From VBCK01 sp035511515 (GTDB lineage: Bacteria > Pseudomonadota > Gammaproteobacteria > Burkholderiales > Burkholderiaceae_F), in contig DATKFG010000015.1 of the NCBI GenBank assembly GCA_035511515.1, positions 1 through 64,000 of the forward strand: a stretch of DNA of 64,000 bases, given 5' to 3'. The number at the start of each line of letters is the position of its first letter. Positions within the stretch are counted from its first letter, which is position 1. Below the pieces are notes generated by a model that was not told the origin of the DNA, ran no database searches, and saw nothing but the letters and a program-made list of their open reading frames with translations. Shown here piece after piece: positions 1 through 9,769 of this stretch. The position numbers and the translations under genes were made by a program.

Positions 1-836
1 GCAAGGCCGCCACCAATCAGGCCCAACACGTCCACTGGATCAACCAGTTGCGTGCGGTCTTCGGCGCCATGCCGTTGGACGCGCTCGAGCCTCAGCACAT
101 CTACCAGTATGTCGACAAACGCAGGCGGAAGAAGACCTCGCACACCGGCAAGACGACCGGTGGGCGAATCGCGGCCCACCGCGAGGTCGGGGTGCTTTCG
201 CACGCGTTTACCAAGGCCGTAGAGTGGGGATACCTCCGCGCGCACCCGTTCAAGAACGAGGTGCGGCTGGAGGGCGAAGCACCCCGCGAGCGGTATATCG
301 AGGATTGGGAAGTGGTCGAGGTGCTGTCATTGCCCAGCATGCGCAAGCGTGGATCGGTCCTGGCGATTCAGTCCTACATCCGGCTCAAGCTGCTCACCGG
401 CCTTCGGCGAAGCGACCTCTTGCGACTACAAGTGTCCTCCTGCCGCGAAGACGGCATCCATGTCAGGACGAACAAGACGGGTAAGGCGGTGATTTATACC
501 TGGACACCAGAGCTGAGGGGCGCGGTCGAGGACGCGAAGGCAGCGCGGCCGGTGCACATTGCCCCGTTCTTATTCTGCGACCGCAAAGGACAAGGCTACC
601 TCGACGAAGAGACCGGGTTGTGTTCCGGGTGGAAGTCCATGTGGCAGCGGTTTATTGACCGAGCGCTTCGGGAAACGAAGGTGACTGAGCGATTCACCGA
701 GCACGATCTGCGCGCCAAGTGCGCGAGCGACGCGGAATCTCTCGAACACGCCCGCGCGATGCTGGCCCACGCGGACGCCAAAACGACCGAACTGATCTAT
801 CGCCGACGACCAGAGCGAGTCCGTCCGGCGCGTTGA
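1..836 (+). CDS. Tyrosine recombinase (phage/island integrase), 5' end outside window
   Basis: The reading frame is open from the first bases of the window, so the N-terminus is missing; 277 residues are visible. It begins in the helical core-binding domain and continues into the catalytic domain. The catalytic set is visible in order: Arg in TGLRRSDLL, a beta-hairpin Lys in RTNKTGKAV, His-x-x-Arg in TEHDLRAK, His in LAHADAKT and the nucleophile Tyr in ELIYRR near the C-terminus. Such enzymes cut and rejoin attachment sites to integrate or excise phages and genomic islands. The gene runs toward the 3' end of a tRNA-Arg gene 64 bases downstream, the usual arrangement where a tRNA 3' end serves as attB. 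The catalytic residues are intact, so the enzyme could be active. Confidence 0.9.
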   Translation, partial: KAATNQAQHVHWINQLRAVFGAMPLDALEPQHIYQYVDKRRRKKTSHTGKTTGGRIAAHREVGVLSHAFTKAVEWGYLRAHPFKNEVRLEGEAPRERYIEDWEVVEVLSLPSMRKRGSVLAIQSYIRLKLLTGLRRSDLLRLQVSSCREDGIHVRTNKTGKAVIYTWTPELRGAVEDAKAARPVHIAPFLFCDRKGQGYLDEETGLCSGWKSMWQRFIDRALRETKVTERFTEHDLRAKCASDAESLEHARAMLAHADAKTTELIYRRRPERVRPAR

Positions 837-864
837 ATAGCACAAAGCGACTTCAATAGCACAA
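836..864. repeat. Two direct copies of a 10-nt repeat next to the integrase
   Basis: The decamer AATAGCACAA occurs at 836-845 and again at 855-864, 19 bases apart, between the integrase stop codon and the tRNA gene. Short direct repeats here are often arm-type integrase binding sites, but that role is inferred from position only. Confidence 0.4.
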
Positions 865-885
865 CGCCACCCCGAAGGGTGGCGT
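864..885. terminator. Perfect 9-bp hairpin between integrase and tRNA-Arg
   Basis: ACGCCACCC, loop CGAA, then GGGTGGCGT forms a perfect stem. There is no clear T run on either side, so it may be a weak bidirectional terminator for the converging integrase and tRNA transcripts, or a recombination-site element. Confidence 0.45.
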
Positions 886-899
886 ATGTGCTTGATTAT

Positions 900-976
900 T
901 GGCGCGCCCGGCAGGATTCGAACCCACGACCCCTTGGTTCGTAGCCAAGTACTCTATCCAACTGAGCTACGGGCGC
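900..976 (-). tRNA. tRNA-Arg (anticodon ACG), CCA encoded
   Basis: Read on the minus strand, a 77-nt cloverleaf folds fully. The 7-bp acceptor stem is GCGCCCG with CGGGCGC. The anticodon stem CTTGG/CCAAG holds the loop CTACGAA, giving anticodon ACG at 942-940. The T loop is TTCGAAT, the discriminator is G, and CCA is encoded at 902-900. ACG reads CGU and, as inosine, other CGN arginine codons. Its 3' end faces an integrase gene, so it is a likely island attachment site. Confidence 0.95.
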
Positions 977-985
977 GTGTTGCGG

Positions 986-991
986 ATTTTA
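986..991 (-). promoter_or_regulatory. Possible -10 box of the tRNA-Arg gene
   Basis: TAAAAT on the minus strand lies nine bases before the mature 5' end of the tRNA. No -35 box stands at 16-18 bases; TTGGCC is only 14 bases away. Weak evidence. Confidence 0.3.
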
Positions 992-1124
992 CATGATGGT
1001 GCTTGGGCCAATCGCCGGGGCCAGAAACGTTCTGTCACACCAATTCCTTGCTTGCCGTCATCCCCATTACCGCCAGACCGTTGTTCATTTATCCACACAA
1101 CCCTGGGCAACCCGGAGCTAGAGT

Positions 1125-1637
1125 ATGAAACGCCTCGAAATCGCTGCAATGACGCTGTCCACCGCATTAGGCGTAATCGCGTTGGCACTGCCCGCCCGTG
1201 CCGATGAGCATCGTGGCGGCGGACGCGAAGAAGAGCATCGTGGCGGCGGACGCGAGGAAGGCCGGTTCCACGGACCCGAGCGTTTCTACGAGGGCGGGCG
1301 CTGGCATGGCGGGATCGAGCGCTTCCACGAGCACGACTACCATGTCTGGCGTGAAGGGCATTGGGAGCACGATTTTCACGAGGGCCGCTATGGCTGGTGG
1401 TGGGCCACCGGGGGTCTGTGGTACTTCTATCCGGCGCCCGTCTATCCGTATCCGGACCCGTACGTGCCACCCGTTGTCGTAGCGCCGGTGGCCCCCGCAC
1501 CGGCGCCACCTCCAGCGCCGGCGGCTCCGCCCCCGCCGCAGTACTGGTACTACTGCGAATCGGCCGGTGGCTACTATCCGTACGTACCGGTTTGCCCGAG
1601 CGGGTGGCGCGTGGTGCCGGCGGCGCCCGTGCGTTAA
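1125..1637 (+). CDS. Exported Tyr/Pro-rich protein with YWYYC...CP C-terminal motif (copy 1)
   Basis: This 170-residue protein has a signal peptide (MKRLEIAAM, hydrophobic core, cleavage near PARADE). A His/Gly/Arg/Glu-rich segment follows, including two copies of EHRGGGREE encoded by a 27-nt tandem DNA repeat at 1206-1259. Then come aromatic-rich and proline-rich parts. The C-terminus has YWYYC, five residues, YYPYV, two residues, CP and a Trp. Two more genes in this window (at 33.0 kb and 40.3 kb) share that ending, so this is a small paralogous family. The two cysteines could form a disulfide in the periplasm. Function unknown; a surface or envelope role is inferred from the export signal. 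Confidence 0.8.
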   Translation: MKRLEIAAMTLSTALGVIALALPARADEHRGGGREEEHRGGGREEGRFHGPERFYEGGRWHGGIERFHEHDYHVWREGHWEHDFHEGRYGWWWATGGLWYFYPAPVYPYPDPYVPPVVVAPVAPAPAPPPAPAAPPPPQYWYYCESAGGYYPYVPVCPSGWRVVPAAPVR

Positions 1638-1757
1638 CCGCGCGTCAACCGCGAATTCCGGAACGTTTCCGTTTGCATCTGCGCCTTAAGCGCCGACAAT
1701 CGGCCCATCGCGACGAGTCGTCCGCGGGCGGAAACACTGCTCATCTAAGATAGGCTG

Positions 1758-1788
1758 TGCGCGCTGGCCTGGTGTCGGCCAGCGCGCA
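1758..1788. promoter_or_regulatory. 12-bp perfect inverted repeat upstream of the RND operon
   Basis: TGCGCGCTGGCC (1758-1769), a 7-base spacer, then GGCCAGCGCGCA (1777-1788). With no T tract it is not a typical terminator. It could be a hairpin ending the upstream transcript or an operator for the efflux operon that starts at 1860. Confidence 0.4.
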
Positions 1789-1804
1789 GGCTGCGTGGAA
1801 CCCC

Positions 1805-1824
1805 TGGATCCGCGCGTGGATCCA
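1805..1824. promoter_or_regulatory. Candidate operator, inverted repeat 35 bp before mdtA
   Basis: TGGATCC and GGATCCA form perfect 7-base arms around a 6-base centre. The position just upstream of the first efflux gene fits a repressor site, for example for a TetR-like regulator encoded elsewhere. This is inference from symmetry and position. Confidence 0.35.
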
Positions 1825-1859
1825 ATGGCACGTTTGTTCGGAACTTTCAGATCAAGCCG

Positions 1860-3155
1860 ATGAGTCTTCCCGAGGGTAGTACGGCACCAGCACAGTCCCC
1901 CAAGCGGGCGGGCTGGCTCAAGCGCTGGTGGCCGGTGGCAGCGCTGGCGGTGCTCGTGCTCTGCGCCGCGACGTGGCGCCTGACGAAGGACCAGCCGCCC
2001 GCCCAGGATGCCAAAGGCACGCGCGGTTCGGACTCCGATCGTCCGATCCCGGTGGCCACACAGCTCGCGACGATCCAGCCCGATTTCGAAGTTACGCTGA
2101 GCGCGCTGGGCACCGTGATCGCGCGCAATACGGTCACGCTGCACGTGCGGGTCGATGGAGAACTGGTGCAGGTGGCCTTCCGCGAGGGCCAGATGGTTCA
2201 CGTCGGCGATCTGCTGGCCGTGATCGACCCGCGGCCCTTCCAGGTCGCTCTGGACAGCGCGCTGGCCACGTTGGAAAAGGACAAGGCCCAGCTCGCCAAT
2301 GCCGAGGTCGACCTGGAACGCTACCGCTCACTGATCGCGGACGACTCGATCCCCAAGCAGCAGTACGACAGCCAGGTCGCGCTGGTGGCGCAGGACAAGG
2401 CGCTGGTGCTGGCGGACCAGGCTCAGGTCGACAACGCCCGACTGCAGTTGTCCTTCACGCACGTCATCTCGCCGATCAACGGGCGCGTCGGCCTGCGCCA
2501 GGTCGATCTCGGCAACGTGGTGCACGCCTCCGATGCCAACGGGCTGGTGGTCATCACGCAGGTGCAGCCGATCGACATCGTGTTCCCGATCCCGCAGGAG
2601 CGGCTGCCCGCCGTGCAGCGGCGCATCAGCTCCGGCGGCCGACTGCAGGTGGACGCGTACGACAGCGACGGCCAGACATTGCTGAGCACCGGGGCGCTGC
2701 TGACGACCGACAACCAGATCGACACGACGACCGGAACGGTCAAGCTGAAATCCGAGTTCGCCAACGGCGACAGCACGCTGTTTCCGAACCAGTTCGTCAA
2801 TGTTCATCTTCACCTGGAGCGGATCGCCAATGCGCTGACGATTCCGAGCGCTGCAGTTCAACGCGGAGCGCCGGGGCTTTACGTGTACGTCGTCAAGCCC
2901 GACAACACGGTGCAAATCCGGCCGCTGAAACTGGGGCCGACCGAGGGCAACCGGGCCCAGGTCCTGGACGGCCTGGCCGCCAACGAGCGCGTGGTGGTCG
3001 ACGGAGTGGACAAGTTGCGCGACGGCGCCTCCGTCGAGTTGATCGTGCCCGCCACGCACGGCGCCGGCGCGGCACCGACTCGCGCGCCCGGCGCGCCGGG
3101 TTCCGGGGGCACGGGCAAGAAGAGGGATCCCGGATCGTCGCCCGGAGCGCCGTAA
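1860..3155 (+). CDS. mdtA: RND efflux periplasmic adaptor subunit (MdtA-like)
   Basis: This is a 431-residue membrane-fusion protein. One transmembrane anchor lies at about residues 23-39. A biotinyl-lipoyl-like half (REGQMVHVGDLLAVIDPRPF), an alpha-helical hairpin (about 130-200) and the second lipoyl half (FTHVISPINGRVGLRQVD) follow, then the beta-barrel and membrane-proximal domains. The C-terminal tail is low-complexity Gly/Pro/Ala. The adaptor bridges the inner-membrane RND pumps to the outer-membrane channel. It is the first gene of an efflux operon with two RND permeases, an outer-membrane factor and an MFS exporter, the order of mdtABCD with an added channel gene. The substrate cannot be read from sequence. 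Confidence 0.9.
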   Translation: MSLPEGSTAPAQSPKRAGWLKRWWPVAALAVLVLCAATWRLTKDQPPAQDAKGTRGSDSDRPIPVATQLATIQPDFEVTLSALGTVIARNTVTLHVRVDGELVQVAFREGQMVHVGDLLAVIDPRPFQVALDSALATLEKDKAQLANAEVDLERYRSLIADDSIPKQQYDSQVALVAQDKALVLADQAQVDNARLQLSFTHVISPINGRVGLRQVDLGNVVHASDANGLVVITQVQPIDIVFPIPQERLPAVQRRISSGGRLQVDAYDSDGQTLLSTGALLTTDNQIDTTTGTVKLKSEFANGDSTLFPNQFVNVHLHLERIANALTIPSAAVQRGAPGLYVYVVKPDNTVQIRPLKLGPTEGNRAQVLDGLAANERVVVDGVDKLRDGASVELIVPATHGAGAAPTRAPGAPGSGGTGKKRDPGSSPGAP

Positions 3156-3170
3156 TGGTCGCCCTCACCC

Positions 3171-3237
3171 CCTCCCCTTTCCGGCCTTCGGCCGAAAAGG
3201 GGGAGGAAGAGAACGAGGGGGCTGGGCCGGCCCCCTC
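3171..3237. repeat. GC-rich hairpins between mdtA and mdtB
   Basis: The 172-base gap holds an imperfect long hairpin (3171-3206, loop TTC at the tip) and a perfect 8-bp stem (GAGGGGGC at 3215-3222 with GCCCCCTC at 3230-3237). The composition resembles the palindromic units in the next gap (6425-6594), suggesting a dispersed REP-like family. Such hairpins inside an operon may tune mRNA decay or downstream expression. Confidence 0.5.
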
Positions 3238-3327
3238 TTGCTCCCCCAGCCAATGTAGAAAGGCGCGGGCGAGGGGCGATCGGGCGGGAGGTTTCGGTCG
3301 GCTGTCTCCAGAATCGAGAGTTCCGCG

Positions 3328-6300
3328 GTGAATCCATCGCGCACCTTCATTCTTCGGCCGGTCGCCACTTCGCTGCTGATGATCGCGGTGATGCTGGCCG
3401 GGATGGTGGCCTACACGCTGCTGCCGCAATCGGCGCTGCCGCAGATCGACTACCCGACGATCCAGGTCACCACGCTGTATCCGGGCGCCAGTCCTTCCGT
3501 GGTGACCTCCTCGATCACCGCTCCGCTGGAGCGGCAGTTCGGGCAGATGCCCGGGCTGACGGAGATGTGGTCGTCCAGCTCCGGCGGCTCCTCGACCATC
3601 ACGCTGCGTTTCGACCTGAAGCTGTCGCTGGACGTGGCCGAGCAGGAGGTGCAGGCGGCGATCAATGCCGCGTTCAACTTCCTGCCGGTCGATCTTCCGA
3701 TGCCTCCGGTCTACAGCAAGGTCAATCCGGCCGATACCGCCGTGCTGACGCTGGCCCTGACCTCCAAAACGCTGCCGACCACGCAGATCGAGGACCTGGC
3801 CGATACGCGGCTGGCGCCCAAGCTGTCCGAATTGAACGGCGTCGGGCTGGTGACGATCAGCGGCGGCCAGAAGCCGGCCGTTCGCGTGCAGGTCAACCCG
3901 CGCGCGGTTGCCTCAGTGGGTCTGTCGCTGGACGACGTGCGCACCGCGATCGCCAACGGGAACGTGAACCAGGCCAAGGGCAGCTTCGACGGGCCGCTGC
4001 GCGCCTCGACGATCGACGCGAACGATCAGTTGCGCTCGGCATCCGACTACCGGCAGATCGTGATCGCTTACCGCAACGGCGCGCCAGTGCGGCTGTCGGA
4101 CATAGCGGACGTGGTCGACGGCGCCGAAAACGTCCGACTGGCCGCCTGGGCCAACCGCACGCCCGGCATCGTGCTGAGCATCCAGCGCCAGCCCGGCGCC
4201 AACGTGATCGAGGTGGTCGACCGCATCAAGTCGCTGCTGCCGCAGCTGCGGACGGGCCTGCCGGCCGCGATCGACGTGACCGTTTTGACCGACCGGACGA
4301 TCACGATTCGCGCCTCGGTGCGCGACGTTCAATACGAGTTGATGCTCGCGGTCGTGCTGGTGGTGCTGGCGATCTTCATCTTTCTGAGCAGCGCCTCCGC
4401 CACCGTGATCCCGGCCGTGGCCGTTCCGCTGTCGATCGTCGGGACTTTTGGCGTGATGTACCTGACCGGATTCAGCATCAACAACCTGACCTTGATGGCG
4501 CTGACCGTGGCGACCGGATTCGTGGTCGATGACGCCATCGTGATGATCGAGAACATCGCGCGTTACGTAGAAGCGGGCGAGTCTCCGATGCAGGCGGCAC
4601 TGAAGGGAGCTGGCCAGATCGGCTTCACGATCATTTCACTGACCATCTCGCTGATCGCGGTACTGATCCCGCTGTTGTTCATGTCCGAGGTGGTCGGACG
4701 CCTGTTTCGCGAATTCGCCATCACGCTGGCTGTCGCCATCCTGATCTCGGCGGCCGTGTCGCTGACGCTGACGCCGATGATGAGTGCCCGGCTGCTGCGC
4801 CATGTGCCGGACGAGCAGAAGTCCTGGGTGCTGCGATTGACCGGCCGCTGGTTCGATTCGATGCTGACCGGCTACGGGTGGGCTCTGCGGCGGGTCCTGG
4901 CGCACCAGACACTGACGCTGTGGGTAGCGATCGGCACCCTGGGGCTGGCCGTCGCCCTGTACGTGCTCGTGCCCAAGGGGTTCCTGCCCCAGCAGGACAC
5001 CGGCGCGATCCAGGGCATCACGGAAGCGCCTCAATCGGTGTCGTTCGAGTCGATGGCGAGCCGCCAGCAGTCGCTGGCCGACGTGATCCTGCAGGATCCC
5101 GCGGTCGACAGCCTGAGCTCGCAGATCGGCGTCGACGGCGTCAATCAAAGCCTCAATACCGGCCGCATGACGATCAATCTGAAGCCCCGCTCGGAGCGCT
5201 CGGACCTGGCGACGGTCCTGCAGCGCCTGAAGCAGCGCGCTCTCGCGGTACCGCAAATCACGCTGTACCTTCAGCCCGTGCAGGACCTGACGATCGAGGA
5301 CCGCATCTCGCGCACGCAGTACCAGTTCACGCTGGACTCGTCCAATCCGGACGACCTGTCGGTGTGGGTTCCGAAGCTGGTCGACCGGCTGCGACAGCTT
5401 CCGCAACTGGGCGAGGTCGCCGCCGACTCGCAGGAGCAGGGACTGCAGGCCTACATCGACATCGACCGCGATACGGCCTCGCGACTGGGGGTCACGGTGG
5501 CCGCGATCGACAGCGTGCTGTACGACGCCTACGGCCAGCGGCTCGTTTCGACGATCTTCACCCAGTCCAACCAGTACCGGGTCGTGCTGGAAGTCTCGCC
5601 CCAGGCCCAGCGCGGGCTGGACGCGCTCGGGCAGCTGTACGTACCGTCGACCACCGGTCCGCAAGTGCCGCTGTCGGCGATCTCGCACGTGGCCGAGCGC
5701 CCGACGCCCCTGGTGCTGAACCACCTGGCGCAGTTTCCTGCCACCACGGTTTCGTTCAACGTGGCTCCAAACGTCTCGCTGGGCGATGCGGTGTCCGCGG
5801 TCGAATCCGTTGAGCAGCAGCTGCATCTGCCCGCATCGATCCGGACCGAATTCCAGGGGGCGGCGCTCGCCTTCCGCGCCGCGCTGGGATCGGAGGTGCT
5901 GCTGATCATGGCCGCGGTGGTGACCATGTACATCGTGCTGGGCGTGCTGTACGAAAGCTATATCCACCCGATCACGATCCTGTCGACGCTGCCGTCGGCC
6001 GGCATCGGCGCCTTGCTCGCGCTGCTGATCTCGGGCCACGACCTGGGGGTGATCGGGATCATCGGCATCATCCTTCTGATCGGAATCGTCAAGAAGAACG
6101 CGATTCTGATGATCGACTTCGCGCTGGAGGCGCAGCGGCACGAAAACCTGCCCGCGCCCGAAGCGATCTATCGGGCCTGCCTGCTGCGCTTTCGCCCGAT
6201 CATGATGACCACGCTGGCGGCCCTGTTCGGAGCGCTGCCGCTGATGATCGGCACCGGCGTCGGCTCCGAGCTGCGCCACCCGCTCGGGATCACGATCGTC

Positions 6301-6411
6301 GGCGGGCTGATCGTCAGCCAGGCGCTGACGTTGTTCACGACGCCCGTGATCTACCTGGCGTTCGACCGGCTGGCGCAGCGGTTGCAGACCAAGGCGAGGG
6401 TTGTCGCGTGA
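3328..6411 (+). CDS. mdtB: RND multidrug efflux permease (MdtB-like)
   Basis: At 1027 residues this is the usual length of a hydrophobe/amphiphile efflux RND pump. It starts [17 protein letters not shown], the first transmembrane helix, followed by the large periplasmic porter loop. The proton-relay aspartates are present in [15 protein letters not shown] (Asp401-Asp402), and the TM10 lysines in [12 protein letters not shown] (Lys922-Lys923). These residues couple proton entry to drug export. It is followed by a closely related second permease, as in MdtBC, where B and C form a heterotrimer with MdtA and an outer-membrane channel. It sits downstream of the adaptor but is separated from each neighbour by a hairpin-rich gap. 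Confidence 0.92.
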   Translation: MNPSRTFILRPVATSLLMIAVMLAGMVAYTLLPQSALPQIDYPTIQVTTLYPGASPSVVTSSITAPLERQFGQMPGLTEMWSSSSGGSSTITLRFDLKLSLDVAEQEVQAAINAAFNFLPVDLPMPPVYSKVNPADTAVLTLALTSKTLPTTQIEDLADTRLAPKLSELNGVGLVTISGGQKPAVRVQVNPRAVASVGLSLDDVRTAIANGNVNQAKGSFDGPLRASTIDANDQLRSASDYRQIVIAYRNGAPVRLSDIADVVDGAENVRLAAWANRTPGIVLSIQRQPGANVIEVVDRIKSLLPQLRTGLPAAIDVTVLTDRTITIRASVRDVQYELMLAVVLVVLAIFIFLSSASATVIPAVAVPLSIVGTFGVMYLTGFSINNLTLMALTVATGFVVDDAIVMIENIARYVEAGESPMQAALKGAGQIGFTIISLTISLIAVLIPLLFMSEVVGRLFREFAITLAVAILISAAVSLTLTPMMSARLLRHVPDEQKSWVLRLTGRWFDSMLTGYGWALRRVLAHQTLTLWVAIGTLGLAVALYVLVPKGFLPQQDTGAIQGITEAPQSVSFESMASRQQSLADVILQDPAVDSLSSQIGVDGVNQSLNTGRMTINLKPRSERSDLATVLQRLKQRALAVPQITLYLQPVQDLTIEDRISRTQYQFTLDSSNPDDLSVWVPKLVDRLRQLPQLGEVAADSQEQGLQAYIDIDRDTASRLGVTVAAIDSVLYDAYGQRLVSTIFTQSNQYRVVLEVSPQAQRGLDALGQLYVPSTTGPQVPLSAISHVAERPTPLVLNHLAQFPATTVSFNVAPNVSLGDAVSAVESVEQQLHLPASIRTEFQGAALAFRAALGSEVLLIMAAVVTMYIVLGVLYESYIHPITILSTLPSAGIGALLALLISGHDLGVIGIIGIILLIGIVKKNAILMIDFALEAQRHENLPAPEAIYRACLLRFRPIMMTTLAALFGALPLMIGTGVGSELRHPLGITIVGGLIVSQALTLFTTPVIYLAFDRLAQRLQTKARVVA

Positions 6412-6424
6412 CTCGACACCCTCA

Positions 6425-6594
6425 CCCCCGGCCCCTCTCCCACTGGCGTGGGAGAGGGGAGAAGTCGATCCCCGGCCCCTCTCACTGGCGTGGGAGAGGG
6501 GAGAAGTCGATCCCCGGCCCCTCTCACTGGCGTGGGAGGGGGGAGAAGTCGACCCCCGGCCCTTCTCACTGGCGGGGAGAGGGGAGAAGTAGCC
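6425..6594. repeat. Four tandem 42-nt palindromic units between mdtB and mdtC
   Basis: Units at 6425-6468 (44 nt), 6469-6510, 6511-6552 and 6553-6594 share the core GGCCCCTCTC...GGGAGAGGGG followed by GAAGTCG. Each folds into a hairpin; the first is an 11-bp perfect stem. The last unit ends in GGGGAGAAG, which lies at Shine-Dalgarno distance from the mdtC ATG at 6596. The repeat therefore seems to supply the ribosome binding site of mdtC. No unique spacers, so not a CRISPR. Confidence 0.85.
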
Positions 6595-6595
6595 G

Positions 6596-9500
6596 ATGAA
6601 CCTGTCCTCGATTTTTATCGTCCGGCCGGTCGCGACCACGCTGCTGACCGCGGCGATCGCGCTGGCCGGTGCCCTCGGGTACTCGAGCCTGCCGGTGGCG
6701 CCGCTGCCGCAGCTGGACTTTCCGTCGATCTCGGTGCAGGCGTCGCTGCCGGGCGCGAGCCCGGACACGATGGCGGCCACCGTGGCTGCGCCGCTGGAAC
6801 GGTCGCTCGGAATGATCGCCGGCATTACCGAGATGACTTCGGCCAGCTCGCTCGGATCCACGCGGATCTCGTTGCAGTTCGACCTGTCGCGCGACATCGA
6901 TGGCGCCGCGCGCGACGTGCAGGCGGCGATCAACGCGGCCCGGCCGCTGCTGCCGTCGGGACTTCCGAGCAATCCGACCTATCACAAGTCCAATCCGTCG
7001 GACGCGCCGGTCATGATCCTGACGCTGACCTCGGACGCCCTGACCCGTGGCCAGATGTACGACGTCGCATCGACGGTGCTCGCGCAGCGGATCTCCCAGG
7101 TGAGCGGCGTCGGGCAGGTCGACGTCAGCGGCGGCGCGCTGCCGGCGGTCCGCGTCGAGATGAATATCGCGGCGCTGAACCGCGCCGGCATTCCGCTCGA
7201 GACGGTGCGGACCGCAATCGCCGCGACCAACTCGAACCGGCCCAAGGGAATGCTCGAAGACGCGGAGCGGACCTGGGAGGTGGGCGCCAACGACCAGGCG
7301 CGCACGGCCGCCGAATACCTGCCGCTGATCATCGCCTACCACAACGGGGCGCCGGTGCGGCTGTCCGACGTGGCAAGCGTGCAGGACTCGGTGCAGGACG
7401 TGCGCAACCTCGCGCTTTCCAACGGCAAGCAGGCGATCCTGATCCTGGTGCGCCGCCAGCCAGGCGCCAACATCCTGGAAACGATCGACCGGGTCAAGGA
7501 GTTACTGCCCGTGCTGCGCGCGTCGATCCCGGCCGCGATCGATATGCGCGTGATGATGGAGCGCACGCCCACCATCCGCGCTTCGCTGAAGGAGACCCAG
7601 CGCACGCTGATCATCGCCGTGAGCCTGGTCATTTTCGTGGTGTTCCTGTTCCTGCGCGACGCCCGGGCCGCGCTGATTCCGGCGGTGGCGGTCCCGGTGT
7701 CGCTGATCGGGACGTTCGCCGTGATGTACCTGTGCGGATTCAGCCTGAACAATCTGACGCTGATGGCGTTGACCATCTCCACCGGCTTCGTGGTGGACGA
7801 CGCCATCGTCGTGCTGGAGAACATCACGCGACACGTCGAGGGCGGAATGTCGCCGATGGAGGCGGCGCTGCGCGGAGCGCGCGAGATCGGCTTCACCGTG
7901 CTGTCGATGAGCCTGTCGCTGATCGCCGTGTTCGTCCCGATCCTGGCGATGGGCGGATTTCTCGGGCGCTTGTTCCGCGAGTTCGCAGTCACCTTGTCGG
8001 TCGCGATCCTGATTTCGCTGATCGTGTCGCTGACCACCACGCCGATGATGTGCGCTCGGCTGTTGCGCCGAGAACCGCGCGCTGCGGTGGCGCCCGTGCA
8101 ATCAGGCTGGCGGCGGCTGATGGCGGCCCTCGCGAGCGCGTTCTGGACCCCGGTCACGCGGATCGGAACGACCACCGCCCGAGGCTACGAGCGCTCGCTG
8201 GTCGTTGCGCTGCGGCACCCCGTGATCACTCTGCTCGTGCTGGCCGTCACCATCGTGGCCAACGTTTTCCTCTTCGTCCGGATCCCGAAGGGACTGTTTC
8301 CGACGCAGGAAACCGGCTTGATCATGGGGGGCCTGCAGGCGGACCAGAGCATTTCGTTCCAGGCGATGTCGAAGAAGCTCGCGCAATTCCTGGAAGTCGT
8401 CGCTGCCGATCCGGCGGTTCAGACCGCCAACGGATTTACCGGGGGCGGACAGACCAACGGGGGCTTCGTGTTCCTGGTGCTCAAACCGATCGCCGTGACA
8501 CATTCCACCAGCGACCAGGTGATCGCGCGGCTGCGCGGCAAACTGGCACATGTGCCCGGCGCCAACCTGTTCTTGCAGCCGGTGCAAGACCTGCGGATGG
8601 GAGCGCGCCAGAGCAATTCGCTGTACCAGTACACGCTGCAGGACTCCGACGTCAACGAGTTGCGCCAGTGGGAGCCGCGCATCCGCGCCGCGCTCAGCAC
8701 GCTGCCGGAGCTGGCCGACGTGAACACCGACGCGCAGGACAAGGGGCTGCGGACCTACCTGCATGTCGATCGCAACACGGTCGATCGGCTGAACCTGAAC
8801 ATGAACCTGGTCGACTCGACGTTGAACGACGCCTTCGGCCAGCGCCAGGTCTCCACCATCTACGAGCCGTTGAACCAGTATCACGTCGTGATGGAAGCTG
8901 CGCCGCAGTACCTGGAGCAGCCGTCGTCGCTGAACGACGTGTACGTGGTCGCGCCGTCCGGCGCACAGGTGCCGCTGGCCACGCTGGCCACGTGGGAGAT
9001 GTCCAACACGCCGCTGGCGGTCAATCACCAGGGTCTGCTGGCCGCTTCGACGATCTCGTTCAACCTGCCGCTGGGCGTCTCGCTCGGGCAGGCCACCGCG
9101 GCGATCGGGCGCGCGATGGCGAGCATCGGCGTTCCGTCGACGCTGCAGGGCGGCTTCCAGGGCAGCGCCAAGCTGTTTCTGCAGTCCCTTGCCAACGAGC
9201 CGCTGCTGATCCTGGCGGCGCTGATCACGATCTACATCGTGCTGGGGGTGCTGTATGAAAGCCTGGTCCACCCGATCACGATCCTGTCGACGCTGCCGTC
9301 GGCCGGCGTTGGCGCCGTGCTGGCCCTGATGGCCTTCCATACCGAATTCACGATCATGGCCCTGATCGGCGTGATCCTGCTGATCGGCATCGTCAAGAAG
9401 AACGCGATCATCATGATCGACGTGGCAATCGAAACGTCTCGGCGTGAAGCCATCGACCCTCGTGAAGCGATCCGGCGCGCCTGCGTGCTGCGTTTCCGTC

Positions 9501-9769
9501 CGATCATGATGACGACGACGGCCGCGTTGTTCGGCGCTTTGCCACTGGTGGTGGTATCGGGCGAAGGAGCCCAGTTGCGCCAGCCTCTGGGCATTTCGAT
9601 CGTAGGGGGACTGATATTGAGCCAGTTGCTGACCCTGTACACGACCCCGGTTGTTTACCTGAGCATGGATCGGCTGCGCCTGAAGATTGCCGCTTGGCGT
9701 GCGCGCCGCGACGTGCCGCAGCGCGGCGCGCCGGACCCCACCGCGGTCGATCGGGGGGAGCCCCGATGA
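6596..9769 (+). CDS. mdtC: RND multidrug efflux permease (MdtC-like)
   Basis: This 1057-residue inner-membrane RND pump is paralogous to the preceding gene. The N-terminus [16 protein letters not shown] is the first membrane helix. The proton-relay pair is Asp401-Asp402 in [15 protein letters not shown], and the TM10 lysines are Lys934-Lys935 in [12 protein letters not shown]. The C-terminus carries a charged tail absent from many homologues. The start at 6596 is chosen because a GGGGAGAAG ribosome site lies inside the last hairpin repeat. The stop overlaps the outer-membrane factor start by four bases (ATGA), so the two are translationally coupled. It is predicted to assemble with the MdtB-like pump into a mixed trimer. 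Confidence 0.92.
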   Translation: MNLSSIFIVRPVATTLLTAAIALAGALGYSSLPVAPLPQLDFPSISVQASLPGASPDTMAATVAAPLERSLGMIAGITEMTSASSLGSTRISLQFDLSRDIDGAARDVQAAINAARPLLPSGLPSNPTYHKSNPSDAPVMILTLTSDALTRGQMYDVASTVLAQRISQVSGVGQVDVSGGALPAVRVEMNIAALNRAGIPLETVRTAIAATNSNRPKGMLEDAERTWEVGANDQARTAAEYLPLIIAYHNGAPVRLSDVASVQDSVQDVRNLALSNGKQAILILVRRQPGANILETIDRVKELLPVLRASIPAAIDMRVMMERTPTIRASLKETQRTLIIAVSLVIFVVFLFLRDARAALIPAVAVPVSLIGTFAVMYLCGFSLNNLTLMALTISTGFVVDDAIVVLENITRHVEGGMSPMEAALRGAREIGFTVLSMSLSLIAVFVPILAMGGFLGRLFREFAVTLSVAILISLIVSLTTTPMMCARLLRREPRAAVAPVQSGWRRLMAALASAFWTPVTRIGTTTARGYERSLVVALRHPVITLLVLAVTIVANVFLFVRIPKGLFPTQETGLIMGGLQADQSISFQAMSKKLAQFLEVVAADPAVQTANGFTGGGQTNGGFVFLVLKPIAVTHSTSDQVIARLRGKLAHVPGANLFLQPVQDLRMGARQSNSLYQYTLQDSDVNELRQWEPRIRAALSTLPELADVNTDAQDKGLRTYLHVDRNTVDRLNLNMNLVDSTLNDAFGQRQVSTIYEPLNQYHVVMEAAPQYLEQPSSLNDVYVVAPSGAQVPLATLATWEMSNTPLAVNHQGLLAASTISFNLPLGVSLGQATAAIGRAMASIGVPSTLQGGFQGSAKLFLQSLANEPLLILAALITIYIVLGVLYESLVHPITILSTLPSAGVGAVLALMAFHTEFTIMALIGVILLIGIVKKNAIIMIDVAIETSRREAIDPREAIRRACVLRFRPIMMTTTAALFGALPLVVVSGEGAQLRQPLGISIVGGLILSQLLTLYTTPVVYLSMDRLRLKIAAWRARRDVPQRGAPDPTAVDRGEPR

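Noticed and set aside
6425..6594. CRISPR array
   Set aside because: The 42-nt units are directly tandem with no unique spacers and no cas genes are present.
4636..6972. 778-residue open frame antisense to mdtB
   Set aside because: His/Arg/Gln-rich shadow of a high-GC gene; the sense frame has all RND motifs.
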